Source: Rhizophagus irregularis | Taxonomy: Eukaryota; Glomeromycota; Glomeromycetes; Glomerales; Glomeraceae | Reading direction: 5' to 3' | NCBI RefSeq assembly: GCF_026210795.1 | Contig: NC_089448.1 | Location: 992,001 to 1,056,000 of the forward strand | Length of the DNA stretch: 64,000 nt | Shown: in pieces, positions 11,681-23,230 of the stretch | How positions within the stretch are numbered: position 1 is the stretch's first letter | Layout: each line of letters begins with the position of its first letter | Program-made: the position numbers and the translations under genes | The notes under the pieces: generated by a model | Told to the model about the DNA's origin: nothing | What the model saw: the letters and a program-made list of their open reading frames with translations, nothing else | Databases searched by the model: none

Positions 11681-14601
11681 GTTCTCGTTATTGAGACATA
11701 TGTTTTGCTGCAAATTACCCTTCCTGCTTGTCAGAGATTTCTTAGTAAATTTTTCTTGGCGAAAGTGATTGGCATGACAAATCGTCACGCTCACGTGATT
11801 TCTTGGTAAAATATCGGTGTGGTTTGTTATTAACAATGTTACGTGAAATGCAGATAACAAAAAGAATAAAAACATGGGGCATTGTTCCTAGGAACTGCTA
11901 ATCCTTTCTTAGTATGCACCCTTGCTGATAACAAAATTCAGAACTTCTGTGAAACAAATCTTTTCTCTCTTCTTTAGTGTAAATGAGCAAAGCCACTGTA
12001 CAGTTAATAGTGTTGAGTTAATCATAGCAGAATACATGAAACTTAAAATTAGACGCCATGCCAATAAGTTATTCCTTATTGTCCCAAATATATAAACTAT
12101 TTTATTTAGCTAAACAGAGGATAGTAAATTGCGAGTATCTAATGAATCGCCAAACGAAGCTATTCGAAGAAAAGTTAAATATAGTATGAACGGGATGTTT
12201 GGAACAGGATGAGATGTCAATAAGAGTACTATGAAAAAAATAAAAAGGTACGGTAATAAACTTGATTATCCCCTGATCGGCACCATTTACACGATTATGC
12301 AAATGCAGTTATACCTACTGGATAGCAAATTTTATATGTATTTATTTATCCGTTTCTAGGAAATTTTGCGGTAAAAATTAACTATTGATTATACTATAAT
12401 GAACTGATTTGAAAATTTGAGTAATTCAGAAAGATTTGCATTTTCCAAATGAGAAAAACTTTCTTTTAATTTAATTGTAATCTCCATATTATTTTTCAAG
12501 TGTAATAGTAATAGTTTCAAAGTTTTTTAAAATTTAATTATTTTTTAGAATCTTTTAAAATGAAAAAGAAACCAAGCGAAAGAAAAATAAGATACAACAA
12601 TATAATAAACTATATTAAACTCACGATATACTATAAAATACTTACTATTGTGTAAATGGCAGGGGATAAGTAATACTTACACGGAAACAAATATTAAGGT
12701 TCCCTTTCTAAGGGGGCTAACAAAGGTAGACAAAAGAAAGCATACAAGTATGGATACCTAGAAGAGCTGATGAAATTGATCGAAAAAACTTAGTCTTACG
12801 GCCACGTGTAGGAAATTTTTGCACACATGCGTTAATTTTTTATTAACCTATTAATTATTGATTTTGAAATAATTGAACAAACACCGTACCTCTCAGAGTA
12901 ATTGTCATTTATATACTGTTTGTTTCCACGAGTTTACTAATAATATTTCTTTGATAGATTTCTAGTTTGCTAAAGCCAGAGGCGAATTTAATCTCAACAA
13001 TGTTCAATAGTAATTAACGAAAATTGTGAAGTCGGATATATCAGGAGGACCTTCCAGTAATCTACTTCGTACCCTTTGGGTATATTAGCATGCATTTACT
13101 CCTTTAGATATTATTCGAAAAAAATATTACAACGATTAGTAGACTAAAGTGATAAATATCGCAATCTTATGTATTTTTAATACATGTTTCTTACTATTTA
13201 TTTTTCTCGTTTCTTGGTTGCATTGTTATTTCTGCTGCCTGACATATATATTGTACTACGTAAGGAATGAGATAATGAAACGAGCTAACAGTCTGATCGT
13301 TTCCTGAGGAAACAGTTTTTGGAGTTGCATTAGTGTCATTTCAACAGATACTAGAACATCAACTAATTCGTAGGAACTCTATTTCGTACCCTTTGGATAG
13401 TAGAACTACAAGAGAAATAAATCCAATATTCAGTTCAGGAAATCTCGTATATAAAACATTCTATATAACTGTTGACGTTTATAAAACACTCTATAGCTAT
13501 TGACGTTTATTTACCTTATTTGAGTTATACCAACATTCCCTATGATGTCACTTGCGTTACCAAAATAATTTCGACTTAACAAAGCACAGACCTTTGAGAA
13601 GCGAAGAAAAATCAACCCCATCGATATCGTTGTCTTATTTTTTATGTCGCCCTTGCCGTATCTTAACCCATCAATATATTCTCAAAAAAAATATTGCCAT
13701 ATCTGAAGTCTGTTTTTAACATCAGTAGGAGTTTATATGTCATCATCGAGTGTTTACAATAACCAGTTGGCGTAATCGATGACCGGGATTAATGATGCCA
13801 TTTTGTATAGATTTCATTATCCTCTTCCGAATATCGTCAACTTAATACGTGATACAGGGAGTATATTGGTGGAACATCATCATTTTTTGTCTGCAAATCA
13901 TGTGCGAATTCCACTTTTGATGTTTGTCAAAACTTTCAAGAATAGGATTAAGATTAGATTCAGAATAGTTGCATAATTATCGCCTAATGGAGTCTCACCT
14001 GACAACCTTGTAGAATCTACTTCATTCCAAATTAGCATCTTATGAAAACAGATGGATAGCGATTGGTGATAATACAGTTCAACCATAGAGATCTACCAGC
14101 AATACATCGAGGGCACGCTTCATAAATATAAAAGCAAGAAAAAGTTTTTATAACAAGGAACAAAGATGGAATAATGAAGGTTTTTGGAAAAAAGGATACG
14201 AGGATTAAATCGAGACGTGAATAGACAATGAATATGTGCTCTTAGTGACACTGCTAAATAAATTATTGTTTCTGGTATTTTATTTCTGATTTGTCGCATT
14301 TTATTGTTAAAAACTGTTTGTAAATACAAATTATCGAATTCTATTTAACTTCCATATCCCCAGGCGTCTGATAACTATTTTAATTTCCATCAGACTAACA
14401 AAATCAACTAACGTAAAAAGGATCTCTTAAACCACAGTATCATTGCATGGGAAACATAACTTAGAACAGGAATTTGTAGGTCTGTTGTAGTTGTAGAAAA
14501 TGAAAAAAGTAAAGTAATGATAATTAAATACGAGTGTCCACAAACCTTATTCTAATTATTCAAAAATAACATACTTACTCACCTATGCGAACTCACTAAA
14601 A

Positions 14602-16023
14602 TTAATTTCTTTTTTCATCATTTTGTCGTTCCTTTGACAATAAAATTTCGATAAGCTCAGATAGCTTTATGTTTGTTTCTGAGAGGCTAGTGACAACAGT
14701 ATCTATCTTCTTGCTTGTTTCTGAGAAGTTTGTAGCAACAATATCCATCTTCTTCGAAAACGCATCTATCTTCTTGTTTGTTTCTGAGAAGCTTGCAACA
14801 ACGGTATCCATCTTGTTATTCGTTTCTGAGAAGCTTGCAACAACGGTATCCATCTTGTTATTCGTTTCAGAGAAGCTTGTAACAACGGTATCCATCTTCT
14901 TCGAAAACGCATCTATCTTGTTCGATAGTATGACTGAGCTGTTTACCATTAACTGTGCTTCCACTATTTGTAATCGATAACTTTCTAGTTCATGGCAATT
15001 CTTGAGAAGATTACTGGGTTCAAGTGAATCACGAGAATCAAGCAACGGCTTTATATTCTCAGGGGCCATAGTCTTCACCTTTTCCCATTCCGTGTCGTCG
15101 AAATTAAGATGGACATGCGCATGACAATTTTGTGCATATTTGTCTTTTGCTTTAGCCTGCCCTGTCTCCCACGTCCCATAGTTAAGAGAAACCATGTTAA
15201 ATCCCAATCGTCCTCGTTCTTCTAATAAATCTTGCCAAAATTGCTTATTTTTGATTATCGACGTGTTGTCGAAGTGATTAAAATTGTTTTTTGTGTCATC
15301 GTTGGGACGAGGAATCATTAGTAAACCACGAATCGGTTCTCGTCTAAACAATATGTAATACTTTGTTCGTTCCCATACAATAAGATTACCAATAACATAA
15401 TAGCTACAAACGGTATCACGCCCATCCCGTGTTTTTGTAGTTCCTTTACACATAGCATCCAGATGATCTCGACTTAAAGAATTCTCTGTGTTAATATTGC
15501 AGTCTATTGTATTGACACTCTCTGGTACGTAATAGCGAAGAGAAGGATATGGCAAGCAAAAAGGATATGGCAAGCAAAAAGGATATGGCGAGCAAAAAGG
15601 AAAACCAAAATACTTACTGCAGTTGCCTTGCTTACGATCCCAACAATTTCTACCGAATTTACATTGAGTAAATGCCAAATCATTGACAGTTTTATTATGC
15701 TCGACTTCAAACAGTGCAATTTTTTCAACAGGCACCACTAATCGTGTATTGGTGACAAACATTCTTGCAAGTTTAGTTGCTTCTTCTAGAGGTTTTCCCC
15801 GTAAGTAAACATCAAACCACAAAACAGGATTTAGACAGGCCACAAAGAAGGCTTTGTTCTCCTCAAACCGCACTTCCAAACAATACGATTCAGTTAGTTT
15901 CGGTTCTGATTTGATGGCATTCAACAGTTTAATAGACGTCTCTGTGAGACTTTCTGGCTCAAGAGTACTTTGTATCTTGAAATACGGGCTTTGCAATGTC
16001 TCTGGATCTTCTAATTGTGCCAT
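14602..16023 (-). CDS. HIT-like domain protein with C-terminal coiled-coil repeats
   Basis: Single open frame of 473 codons with no intron seen. The N-terminal half shares CLNPVLWFD-type and YCLEV motifs with the gene at 60086-61385, marking them as paralogues. A Cys-containing segment (CKFGRNCW) and a three-fold FCLPYP-type repeat, encoded by an 18-bp tandem repeat at about 15545-15600, follow. The middle contains LNYGTWE, then NCHAHVHLNF, an H-x-H-x-H pattern at the place expected for a HIT nucleotide-binding/hydrolase active site; this assignment is inference. The C-terminus has repeats of about 14 residues (MDTVVASFSETNNK type) predicting a coiled coil, encoded by near-identical 42/45-nt units at about 14674-14920. 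Substrate and partner are unknown. A TATTTAAAT box lies about 35 bp before the start. Confidence 0.7.
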   Translation of the reverse strand: MAQLEDPETLQSPYFKIQSTLEPESLTETSIKLLNAIKSEPKLTESYCLEVRFEENKAFFVACLNPVLWFDVYLRGKPLEEATKLARMFVTNTRLVVPVEKIALFEVEHNKTVNDLAFTQCKFGRNCWDRKQGNCSKYFGFPFCSPYPFCLPYPFCLPYPSLRYYVPESVNTIDCNINTENSLSRDHLDAMCKGTTKTRDGRDTVCSYYVIGNLIVWERTKYYILFRREPIRGLLMIPRPNDDTKNNFNHFDNTSIIKNKQFWQDLLEERGRLGFNMVSLNYGTWETGQAKAKDKYAQNCHAHVHLNFDDTEWEKVKTMAPENIKPLLDSRDSLEPSNLLKNCHELESYRLQIVEAQLMVNSSVILSNKIDAFSKKMDTVVTSFSETNNKMDTVVASFSETNNKMDTVVASFSETNKKIDAFSKKMDIVATNFSETSKKIDTVVTSLSETNIKLSELIEILLSKERQNDEKRN

Positions 16024-16057
16024 ATGGTTTTATAACGAGCTGTCTTTCTAATTTTCG

Positions 16058-16067
16058 ATTTAAATAG
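16058..16067 (-). promoter_or_regulatory. TATA-like box for the HIT-like gene
   Basis: CTATTTAAAT on the minus strand, 35-44 bp before the ATG at 16023. Only motif and spacing support it. Confidence 0.35.
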
Positions 16068-16151
16068 CTGAGAAATTTTTATCATCTTTTTTCACAGTTG
16101 ATAAACTACTAAGCCATATAAATAAAATGTTAACGCATAATATGTTAGTAT

Positions 16152-16180
16152 TGTTGTGCCCCAAGTTGCGATCTGCCCCG
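16152..16180 (+). repeat. Left terminal inverted repeat of the Ginger element
   Basis: TGTTGTGCCCCAAGTTG, then CGATCTGCCCC. Nested inverted GGGGCAGATC and GGGCA motifs follow for about 130 bp (to about 16290). Confidence 0.85.
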
Positions 16181-17045
16181 ATTTAAAATTGGGGCAGATC
16201 CATTTTGCCCGAAATTGAAATTTCAATTTTGGGCAATCCAACTTGAAATTTCGAAATGGGGCACAGACATTTTACTGCCCGAAATTTTGATTTTGGGTCA
16301 TGTGACTTATATGATCATCAAAAATCATTGGCTTTCAATTTGTTTGTGAAACTGTTATGCAAAATTTTGTACACATGATTCCGATGTTACAAGTCGATAT
16401 ACAACCAGTCGACAGATTAACCTAATAGATAATATTGATTATATTTGATTAATTTACACATATAGTATTATTATGTATATTCATTTTTATTATTGTTTAT
16501 ATTATTAATTTTCTGTATTTGTATTGTTTATATGTATACGATTTTTATTAAGATTCATTGTAGAATAATTAGCTCAATAGTAATTAACCGTTCAAATTTA
16601 TCATTTGTGTTCTATTAAAATGTGGCTTACAATAAAACTGTCACCATTGTAATTACATAGATATATTATAATGAAACACTAACAATCTAGATAGATATAT
16701 GATGTCAATAGGAAATCAATAGATTAGATTTCGCCCTTAATATCAGAAAAAGAGATGTCAGTTAGATAAAAATAGATATAAATATACCATCTGCCAACTC
16801 ACTGATAGAAGTAGTGTCAGAATAGTGAAAAAGTGTTCAGAAATCATAAGAGTATTAAGCATTAATTAGTTTTCCCTTGAATTCTTTTAAGTTATCACTT
16901 TTATTGTTTTGGTTATAAAACAATAATCCTACGTTTATTCAATAAAAGCATTATACTTCAGTTAACTCCAACTTGTCGTTTCTTTTGTTATCAATCCTTT
17001 TTTTCGTGTCTCTCCACCCTAAATTTTATAAAAAAATTTTTTATC

Positions 17046-19806
17046 ATGGAAACAGAAGAATTTTCTTTTATTAGTAAAGATACTTTTAATAAAATTATTG
17101 ATAAATGTATACAAAACAGTAAATCTAAAACATCTGAAAAGCAATTTATAAATAAACACCTTTATGATGAAATAAAAACAGTTCTTTTAGATCATGTTTC
17201 TACATTACGGGATGCAGACTTTCGTTATTGGTGTAGAAAGAATTTCATTTTATTAAATACTGGAGGTGATTCTGTTGTATGTAAAAATAATAATAAAAGA
17301 ACAAAAACAGCTTTAGATAAAGAAGGTAAATCTGCTGATTTTTTACCAATATTAGTCTTAGAAGAAATGTATAAAACAATTTGTTTGGAGCATGTACAAA
17401 ATGTTCATTGTGGACAAAAAAATTTGTATAGAAAATTAAGAAGCAAATGGTATGGGGTGAAAAAGAAGATTATAGAGGAGTTTGTGAATCATTGTGAAAT
17501 ATGTGTACCACGCAGAACTATGTCCAAATCCACCTTAGCAGCAAGGCCTATAGTTGCGAAAAGATTTCTTTCGAGAGTACAGGTAATTTTAATGTTTGAT
17601 TTTTAGCTTCTGTTTGATTACTTTACCTCCTGTTTAATTTGCTATATTTTTTTATAATATTTAGATGGATTTAGTTGATTTACGTCAGTATTCTGACAAT
17701 GATTTCAAATATATCTTACATGTAAGAGATCATTTTTCCCGTTATTCATGGGCAAAACCCTTAACTTCTAAGGAACCCGCAGCTATTGCAGGGATATTAT
17801 ATGAAATTTTTTGTCAATTTGGACCTCCAATTATTTTGCAAAGTGATAATGGCAAAGAATTTACTGCACAAATAATTAAAAATCTAGTAGACTTATGGCC
17901 TGGTTTAAAATTGGTAAACGGTAGACCTAGGCATCCACAATCACAAGGCTTAATAGAAAGAGCAAATTCTATTTTAGAAAAAAAAATTGGAATGTGAATG
18001 GAACAAAATAATTCAATAAATTGGACTTTGTGCTTAAATTATGTTATTTTTACTATGAATAATACTATATGCCAAGCTACCAATAAAACTCCATATGAAA
18101 TAGTATTTGGTATGCATCCACACAGTAATATAGCATGGATGGAACATCTATTTAAAGAAGAAAATTGTATAGATGAAGAGCAATTATTAGAAAATATTAA
18201 TGTAGAACAAGAAGATACTTCACTTGACTTTGAAGAAGTAAGTATAAATAAAAAAATCTTTAAATTTGTTTATAATAAAATAATTTTTTTTAAAAAATTA
18301 CAATATATAACATAGGAAAATGACGAAAATGAAGATAATAATAGTAATTCTATTCATGATAAACATCAGAGTAAAAGTAGAAATACAAAGGTAGTTAACC
18401 GTAATATATTTATTTAATCACAATATTTTAAATCAAATTATTTCAATATATTAAAAATTTGTTTATAATTTTATGCAGTCATTGAATAAAAATTCTAAAA
18501 ACAAAGGTAAACAAAAGCAAGTAACTTTTGCTGTTAACAATAATCAAAATAAAGAATCAGATTATAATCACTACAATAATGATCTTAACAAAGATTCCGA
18601 TAATTTTAATGAAGATTCTGATGATCTTAATAAAGATACTGATGATTCTAATGAAGATTCTGATGATTTTAACGAAGATGCTAATAATTTTAATGAAAAT
18701 TCTGATGATTCTAACAAAGATTCTGATGATTTTAATGAAGATCATGCTAATAATCTTAATGAAGATTCTGATGATTTTGATGAAAATTCTGAAGATTTTA
18801 ACGATCTTAGAAGCAATTTTAACAAAAATAAAAATATTAAGAAGGTAAACAAAAAAGTTATATTCTTGATTAAATTTTTAATTTATTTTAGTAAACTCTT
18901 TTTTGAATTTGTATTAATAAAGCAACCTAAACCTAAGCAAGTATCTAATGTTGATTCAAGTACATTATTTCAATTAAAACCTCCACAAATTAAAAATATC
19001 ACTTGGGAAGAGATTAATGCATCATGGGAAGGCATGTTTGGATATAGTAATAAATTAAGATTAGGCGTAATTAAAAGAGACATCCTAGGATGTTTACGTG
19101 ATTTAAAAGCAATGCGCAAAACAAATTCATTTGACAATATTTTATTAAATATTTGGGAAAAAAAATTCAACAAGTGGCTTGATGAACTAGATAATGAACA
19201 AAATGTGAGTTGTAATAATTTCTATTTTAATTATTATATTTAATTATTTATTTTTATTTTTTAAAAAATATATTTATTAATTTATTTTTATTTTTTTAGT
19301 CTGAAACAATTGAAGCTTCAACATCTCATGATTATATACGTGAAGATGCAAAAATGAATAACAAAAAATATAGAGATGACATGAAAATATTAATGGAGAA
19401 AAAAGTTAAAAAGAAAGATCTATTTAAGGTTGGTGATATTGTTAATCTTAAAATTCCAAAAGCAGATAAAGGAAAATTAGGACACAGTCATTTACCTTGT
19501 AAGATTTTACAAGTTAAATCTAATGGCTTTTACAATTTGGGATGTTTTGCGGGAACATTAAATGTAAACTATAAGGGAAATTGTTTGGAATCAACTGAAT
19601 TAACTTCTATGGCTGAATTAACAAATATTCCAAATAAGGTAGTAACTGTTACAGAAGCAGTTAGATTACAAAGTAATATAAATTCAGTTAAATGCAAATG
19701 TCCTAATACAAATTGTAGTACTATGAAATGTGCATGTAAGAAATTAAATTTGTCTTGTAATATTAGATGTCATCCTGGTAAAACATGTCATAATCCTTCT
19801 TTATAA
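17046..19806 (+). pseudogene. Ginger-type transposase (integrase-like), multi-exon, one in-frame TGA
   Basis: Probable exons are 17046-17581, 17665-18240, 18316-18390, 18478-18843, one starting about 18923 and ending 19203, and 19300-19806, joined by GT-AG introns. Exon 1 ends with an integrase zinc-binding domain: HVQNVH (H-x4-H) and CEIC (C-x2-C). Exon 2 is the rve catalytic core: MDLVDLRQ (first Asp), LQSDNGKEF (second Asp) and QGLIERAN (Glu, about 36 residues later), then TPYEIVFG. Next comes an Asp/Asn-rich low-complexity stretch built of repeats (DSDDFNED type). The C-terminus is a CxC-like cysteine cluster (CKCPNTNC, KCACKK, CNIRCHPGKTC) resembling tails of KRBA2-like Ginger relatives. 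A TGA at 17995-17997 splits the core; a Trp is usual there, so TGG to TGA is likely. Splice borders are by eye. Confidence 0.8.
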
Positions 19807-20160
19807 TAATTAAAAATTTTATAAATCTACAATAATAAAGATCTAATTTTATAATTATAAATTGTTTATTTTGGAATTTTAAAAGTTTTCTATTGCAAAA
19901 ATTTAAGATAAATTTTATAAAATATTAAGTATTAACATTAACAACTAAAATATAAAATAAAAGATTCAAATTTTAAATAATTAAATGATTAAAAAAAATT
20001 AATTAAAAAATTGCGACAATATAAATAAATGTATAGAGTGAAATTAAGACCTTAAATAAGTATTATTTCTATTTTAATTTTATAGAAAAATAATAGTTAA
20101 CTTAAAGTCTTACTACATTCGTTAATTTAAATTTGGGGCAAATATAGATACCAGGCCTAT

Positions 20161-20780
20161 GGTGTCCCAAGTTAACTATTGCCCAAATTTTAAATTGGGG
20201 CAAATATAGATATCGGGACTATGGTGCCCCAAGTTAACTATTGCCCAAATTTTAAATTGGGGCAAATATAGATATCGGGACTATGGTGCCCCAAGTTAAC
20301 TATTGCCCAAATTTTAAATTGGGGCAAATATAGATATCAGGACTATGGTGCCCCAAGTTAACTATTGCCCAGATTTTAAATTGGGGCAAATTGAGATATC
20401 GGGACTATGGTGCTCCAAGTTAACTATTGCCCAAATTTTAAATTGGGGCAAATTGAAATATCGGGCCTGTGGTACCCCAAGTTAACTATTGGACAAATTT
20501 TAAATTGGAACAAATTGAGATATCGGGACTGTGGTGCCCCAAGTTAACTATTGCCCAAATTTTAAATTGGGGCAAATTGAGATATCAGGACTGTGGTGCC
20601 CCAAGTTAACTATTGCCCAAATTTTAAATTGGGGCAAATTGAGATATTGGGTCTGTGGTGCCCCACGTTAACTATTGCCCAAATTTTAAATTGGGGCAAA
20701 TTGAGATATCGAGCCCGTGGTGCCCCAAGTTGACTATCACCCCAATTTAAAATTTGAGCAATAGTTAACTTGGGGCACCA
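20161..20780. repeat. 62-bp satellite inside the Ginger element
   Basis: Ten units start every 62 bp from 20161 to 20719 without a change in period. The consensus holds GGTGCCCCAAGTTAACTATT, GCCCAAATTTTAAATTGGGG and CAAATTGAGATATCGGGACT parts. Each unit is internally self-complementary (CCAAATTTTAAATTGG) and contains the CCCCAAGTT core of the element's terminal repeat, so the array multiplies terminal-repeat-like sequence. Divergence between units is low, mostly single transitions. Confidence 0.9.
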
Positions 20781-20915
20781 CAGGCCCAATATCTCAATTT
20801 GCCCCAATTTAAAATTTGGGCAATAAAATTGTATTGCCCCAATTTGAAATTTTAAGTTGGATCGCCCCAAATTGAAATTTAGATTTGGGGCAGATCATCA
20901 ACTTGGGGCACAACA
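20740..20915 (-). repeat. Inverted satellite copy and right terminal repeat of the Ginger element
   Basis: From about 20740 the satellite unit appears in reverse orientation (GCAATAGTTAACTTGGGGCA), then grades into the right TIR ending GGGGCACAACA at 20915. With the direct array it can form a long fold-back. Confidence 0.8.
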
Positions 20916-21157
20916 GTATGATTGCCAAGTTTGTCATCTGTTCAACAGAACCACTAGTCGAAAAAGGAATATTCGGCCTTAATACAATTTGGCCTATATT
21001 CGACTAGAATTAATAAAATTCAACTTCAATTAGTAAAGATCTACGATTAGACATATATTCAACCTAGTTGAATTATGTTAATCAAACATTACACGTTACG
21101 CAATACGCGTATTAAAATAAAAGTTTAAAAAAGGATCCTTTTTTAAACTTTTTTAAT

Positions 21158-21318
21158 TTTCTTCCTTCCCTCCTCACCCTTTCCCTTCCTTCGTTCCCCT
21201 TTTCCTTCGTCCCAGTTTCTCTTCTTCCCCTTTCCCTCCCTTCGTTCTCCTTTCCCTTCCTTCGCTTTTCCCTTCCTTACCCTTTCCCCTTTCCTTTCGT
21301 CACTTATCTCTTTCGAAG
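21158..21318 (+). other. C/T-rich tract forming the first exon-like segment of array 1
   Basis: Nearly pure pyrimidine on this strand (CCCTTTCC and CTTCCTT themes). It ends at a GTATAC donor inside a perfect hairpin (TTCGAAGGTATA / TATACCTTCGAA). Element 2 has the same kind of tract directly before its array. Confidence 0.6.
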
Positions 21319-23230
21319 GTATACATATACCTTCGAATTTTTACTTTTTTTAACAAAACGTTTCACTAACGTTTTCATTTTTTTCTTTTTTAGATTCAAG
21401 ACGCCCATTTAAAAGGCTCGGGTGGGCTTCTGAAGTATGGAAAAACCAAGTTTTATAAGTACGAAACTTGGTTTATTTATTTATTTTTTTAATTTAGTAT
21501 ATGAACGGTTACTAACTATTCTTTTATTACTTTTTTTTTAGATTCGGCCGTTCGGGTGGGCTTCCGAAGTATGGAAAAACCAAGTTTCGTAAGTACGAAA
21601 CTTGGTTTATTTATTTATTTTTTTTAATTTAGTATATGAACGGTTACTAACCGTTCTTTTATTACTTTTTTTTTAGATTCGGCCGTTCGGGTGGGCTTCC
21701 GAAGTATGGAAAAACCAAGTTTCGTAAGTACGAAACTTGGTTTATTTATTTATTTTTTTTTAATTTAGTATGAACGGTTACTAACCGTTCTTTTATTACT
21801 TTTTTTTTAGATTCGGCCGTTCGGGTGGGCTTCTGAAGTATGGAAAAACCAAGTTTCGTAAGTACGAAACTTGGTTTATTATTTTTTTTTTAATTTAATA
21901 TGAACGGTTACTAACCGTTCTTTTTTTACTTTTTTTTTAGGTTCGGCCGTTCGGGTGGGCTTCCGTGTTCCGAAAAACGGAAAAATTCCAAAGATTCGTA
22001 AGAATCTTGGATTTTTTTTTTATTTTTTAAAAAAATATTATGAACGGTTACTAATAACCGTTCTTTTCTATTTTTTAGGATCGGGTGGGCTTCCGAAGAA
22101 TGGAAAACCAAGAAACCAAGATTCGTAAGTAAGTACGAATCTTGGTTTAATTTTTTTGTTTTTTTTTTTAATATATGAATGGTTATTAATAACCGTTCTT
22201 TTCTTTTTTTTAGGATCAGGTGGGCTTCCGAAGAACAAAAACCCAAAGATTCGTAAGTACGAATCTTCAATCTTTTTTTATTTTTGATTATTACGAATGG
22301 TTTACTAACCATTCTTTCTTTTTTTTATAGGTTTGTGAGCTTCCGAGGATCGGGAAAAGGAGAACTAAGGTTTGTTACGAACCTTGGATTTTTTTTTAAT
22401 ATTATGAACGGTTTCTAACCGTTCTTTTTCTTTTATTTTTATAGGTTCGGTTGGCTTCTGAAACCAAGATTCGTAAGTACGAGTACGAATCTTGATTTTT
22501 GTTTTTTTTTATTATTTTGGAACGGTTTACTAACCGTTCCTTTCTTTTTTTATAGGTTCGTCCGTTTGGGTGAGTTTCCGAAGAATGAAGAACGGAAAAA
22601 ACTAAGATTCGTAAGTATTCCGTATTACGAATCTTAGTTTTTTTTTCTTTTTTTTTATTCTTATTATTATGAACGGTTACTAACCGTTCTTATTCTTTTT
22701 TTATAGGTTTCGGTGGGCTTCTGAAGAACGAAAAAAAACTAAGATTTGTAAGTATTACAAATCTTAGTAGTTCTTTTTTTTAAAAAAAAGAAACGTTATA
22801 CTGTATTAATGTTTCTATTTCTTTATTTTGTAGGAACTCCAGGGCTTTCTTTCTCTCTTCCCTCTCACCTTTCCTCTCCTCTTTCGTTATTCCCCGCCAT
22901 TCCTCTATCTCTTACTTTTGTAGGACGTTTTCTTGGAATTTTCTTCAGCTTCGGTAGATTTCTTTAGTAGAATGTGTAGATCAACATCTTTGAATTGGTA
23001 AGTTTTTTTTTTTATTATTAATTTTGATTTTTTTTTATTGATTTTTTTTATCTTATAATTTGTAGAAATCAACAGTTTCGCACTTCCCGGATCGAATTGG
23101 TAAGTTTTCACTTAAAAACTTTTTTTAAAAATTTTTTTTTTATTATTAATTAATTTTTTTATTATCTTATTTTGTAGTTTCGGCTTCCTTATCCCGGATG
23201 ATAGGATCGATTAGTAAGTTTCAAAATGGT
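21319..23230 (+). repeat. Intron-module array 1 (paired-hairpin introns)
   Basis: Donor-like sites sit at 21319, 21589, 21724, 21858, 21998, 22125, 22253, 22473, 22611, 22747, 22997, 23098 and 23214, with decayed ones near 21468 and 22372. Three successive exon-like segments (21542-21588, 21677-21723, 21811-21857) are each 47 nt and nearly identical, and introns between are 87-88 nt. In each unit GTAAGT lies in the loop of a hairpin such as CCAAGTTTCGTA / TACGAAACTTGG. A second hairpin, GAACGGTT-ACT-AACCGTTC, exposes TACTAAC, the fungal branch-site consensus. Then come a T-tract and AG. Arms change together between units: AAGTTTCGT with ACGAAACTT, AAGATTCGT with ACGAATCTT, AAGGTTTGT with ACGAACCTT, AATGGTT with AACCATT. 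Confidence 0.8.

Larger units (their letters stand above)
5800..14601. other. Gene-poor stretch, AT-rich, no supported gene
   Basis: I see no reading frame here with convincing length, family resemblance or splice structure; the longest open stretches are about 60-110 codons and look random. The stretch holds members of small dispersed palindrome families (7826, 8059, 11438, 11666), a copy of the GTACCCTTTGGGTA motif near 13064 and 13378, and worn pieces resembling repeats near 24000 and 34200. It looks like old transposon debris. Confidence 0.6.
16152..20915. mobile_element. Ginger-type DNA transposon, complete ends
   Basis: The element is bounded by terminal inverted repeats starting TGTTGTGCCCCAAGTTG (16152 and, inverted, 20915) that continue with GATCTGCCCC after a 1-2 base difference. 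The 4-bp sequence GTAT is duplicated at 16148-16151 and 20916-20919. It encodes an integrase-like (H2C2 plus rve) transposase. TIRs of the TGTNR type, a short target duplication and a retroviral-like integrase together match the Ginger group of DNA transposons as I recall it. It carries a 62-bp tandem satellite near its right end with an inverted copy. One TGA in the transposase suggests this copy is inactive unless helped in trans. Confidence 0.85.

Noticed and set aside
12102..14329. Several 60-70 codon frames on both strands
   Set aside because: No similarity, splice support or composition bias; expected by chance.
18528..18848. Ile/Leu/Met-rich frame in the Ginger element, and its antisense Ile/Arg frame
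   Set aside because: Both are shadows of the Asp/Asn repeat in the true frame.
20161..20780. Regular repeats resembling a CRISPR array
   Set aside because: Units are contiguous 62-mers without unique spacers, inside a eukaryotic DNA transposon with its own TIRs.
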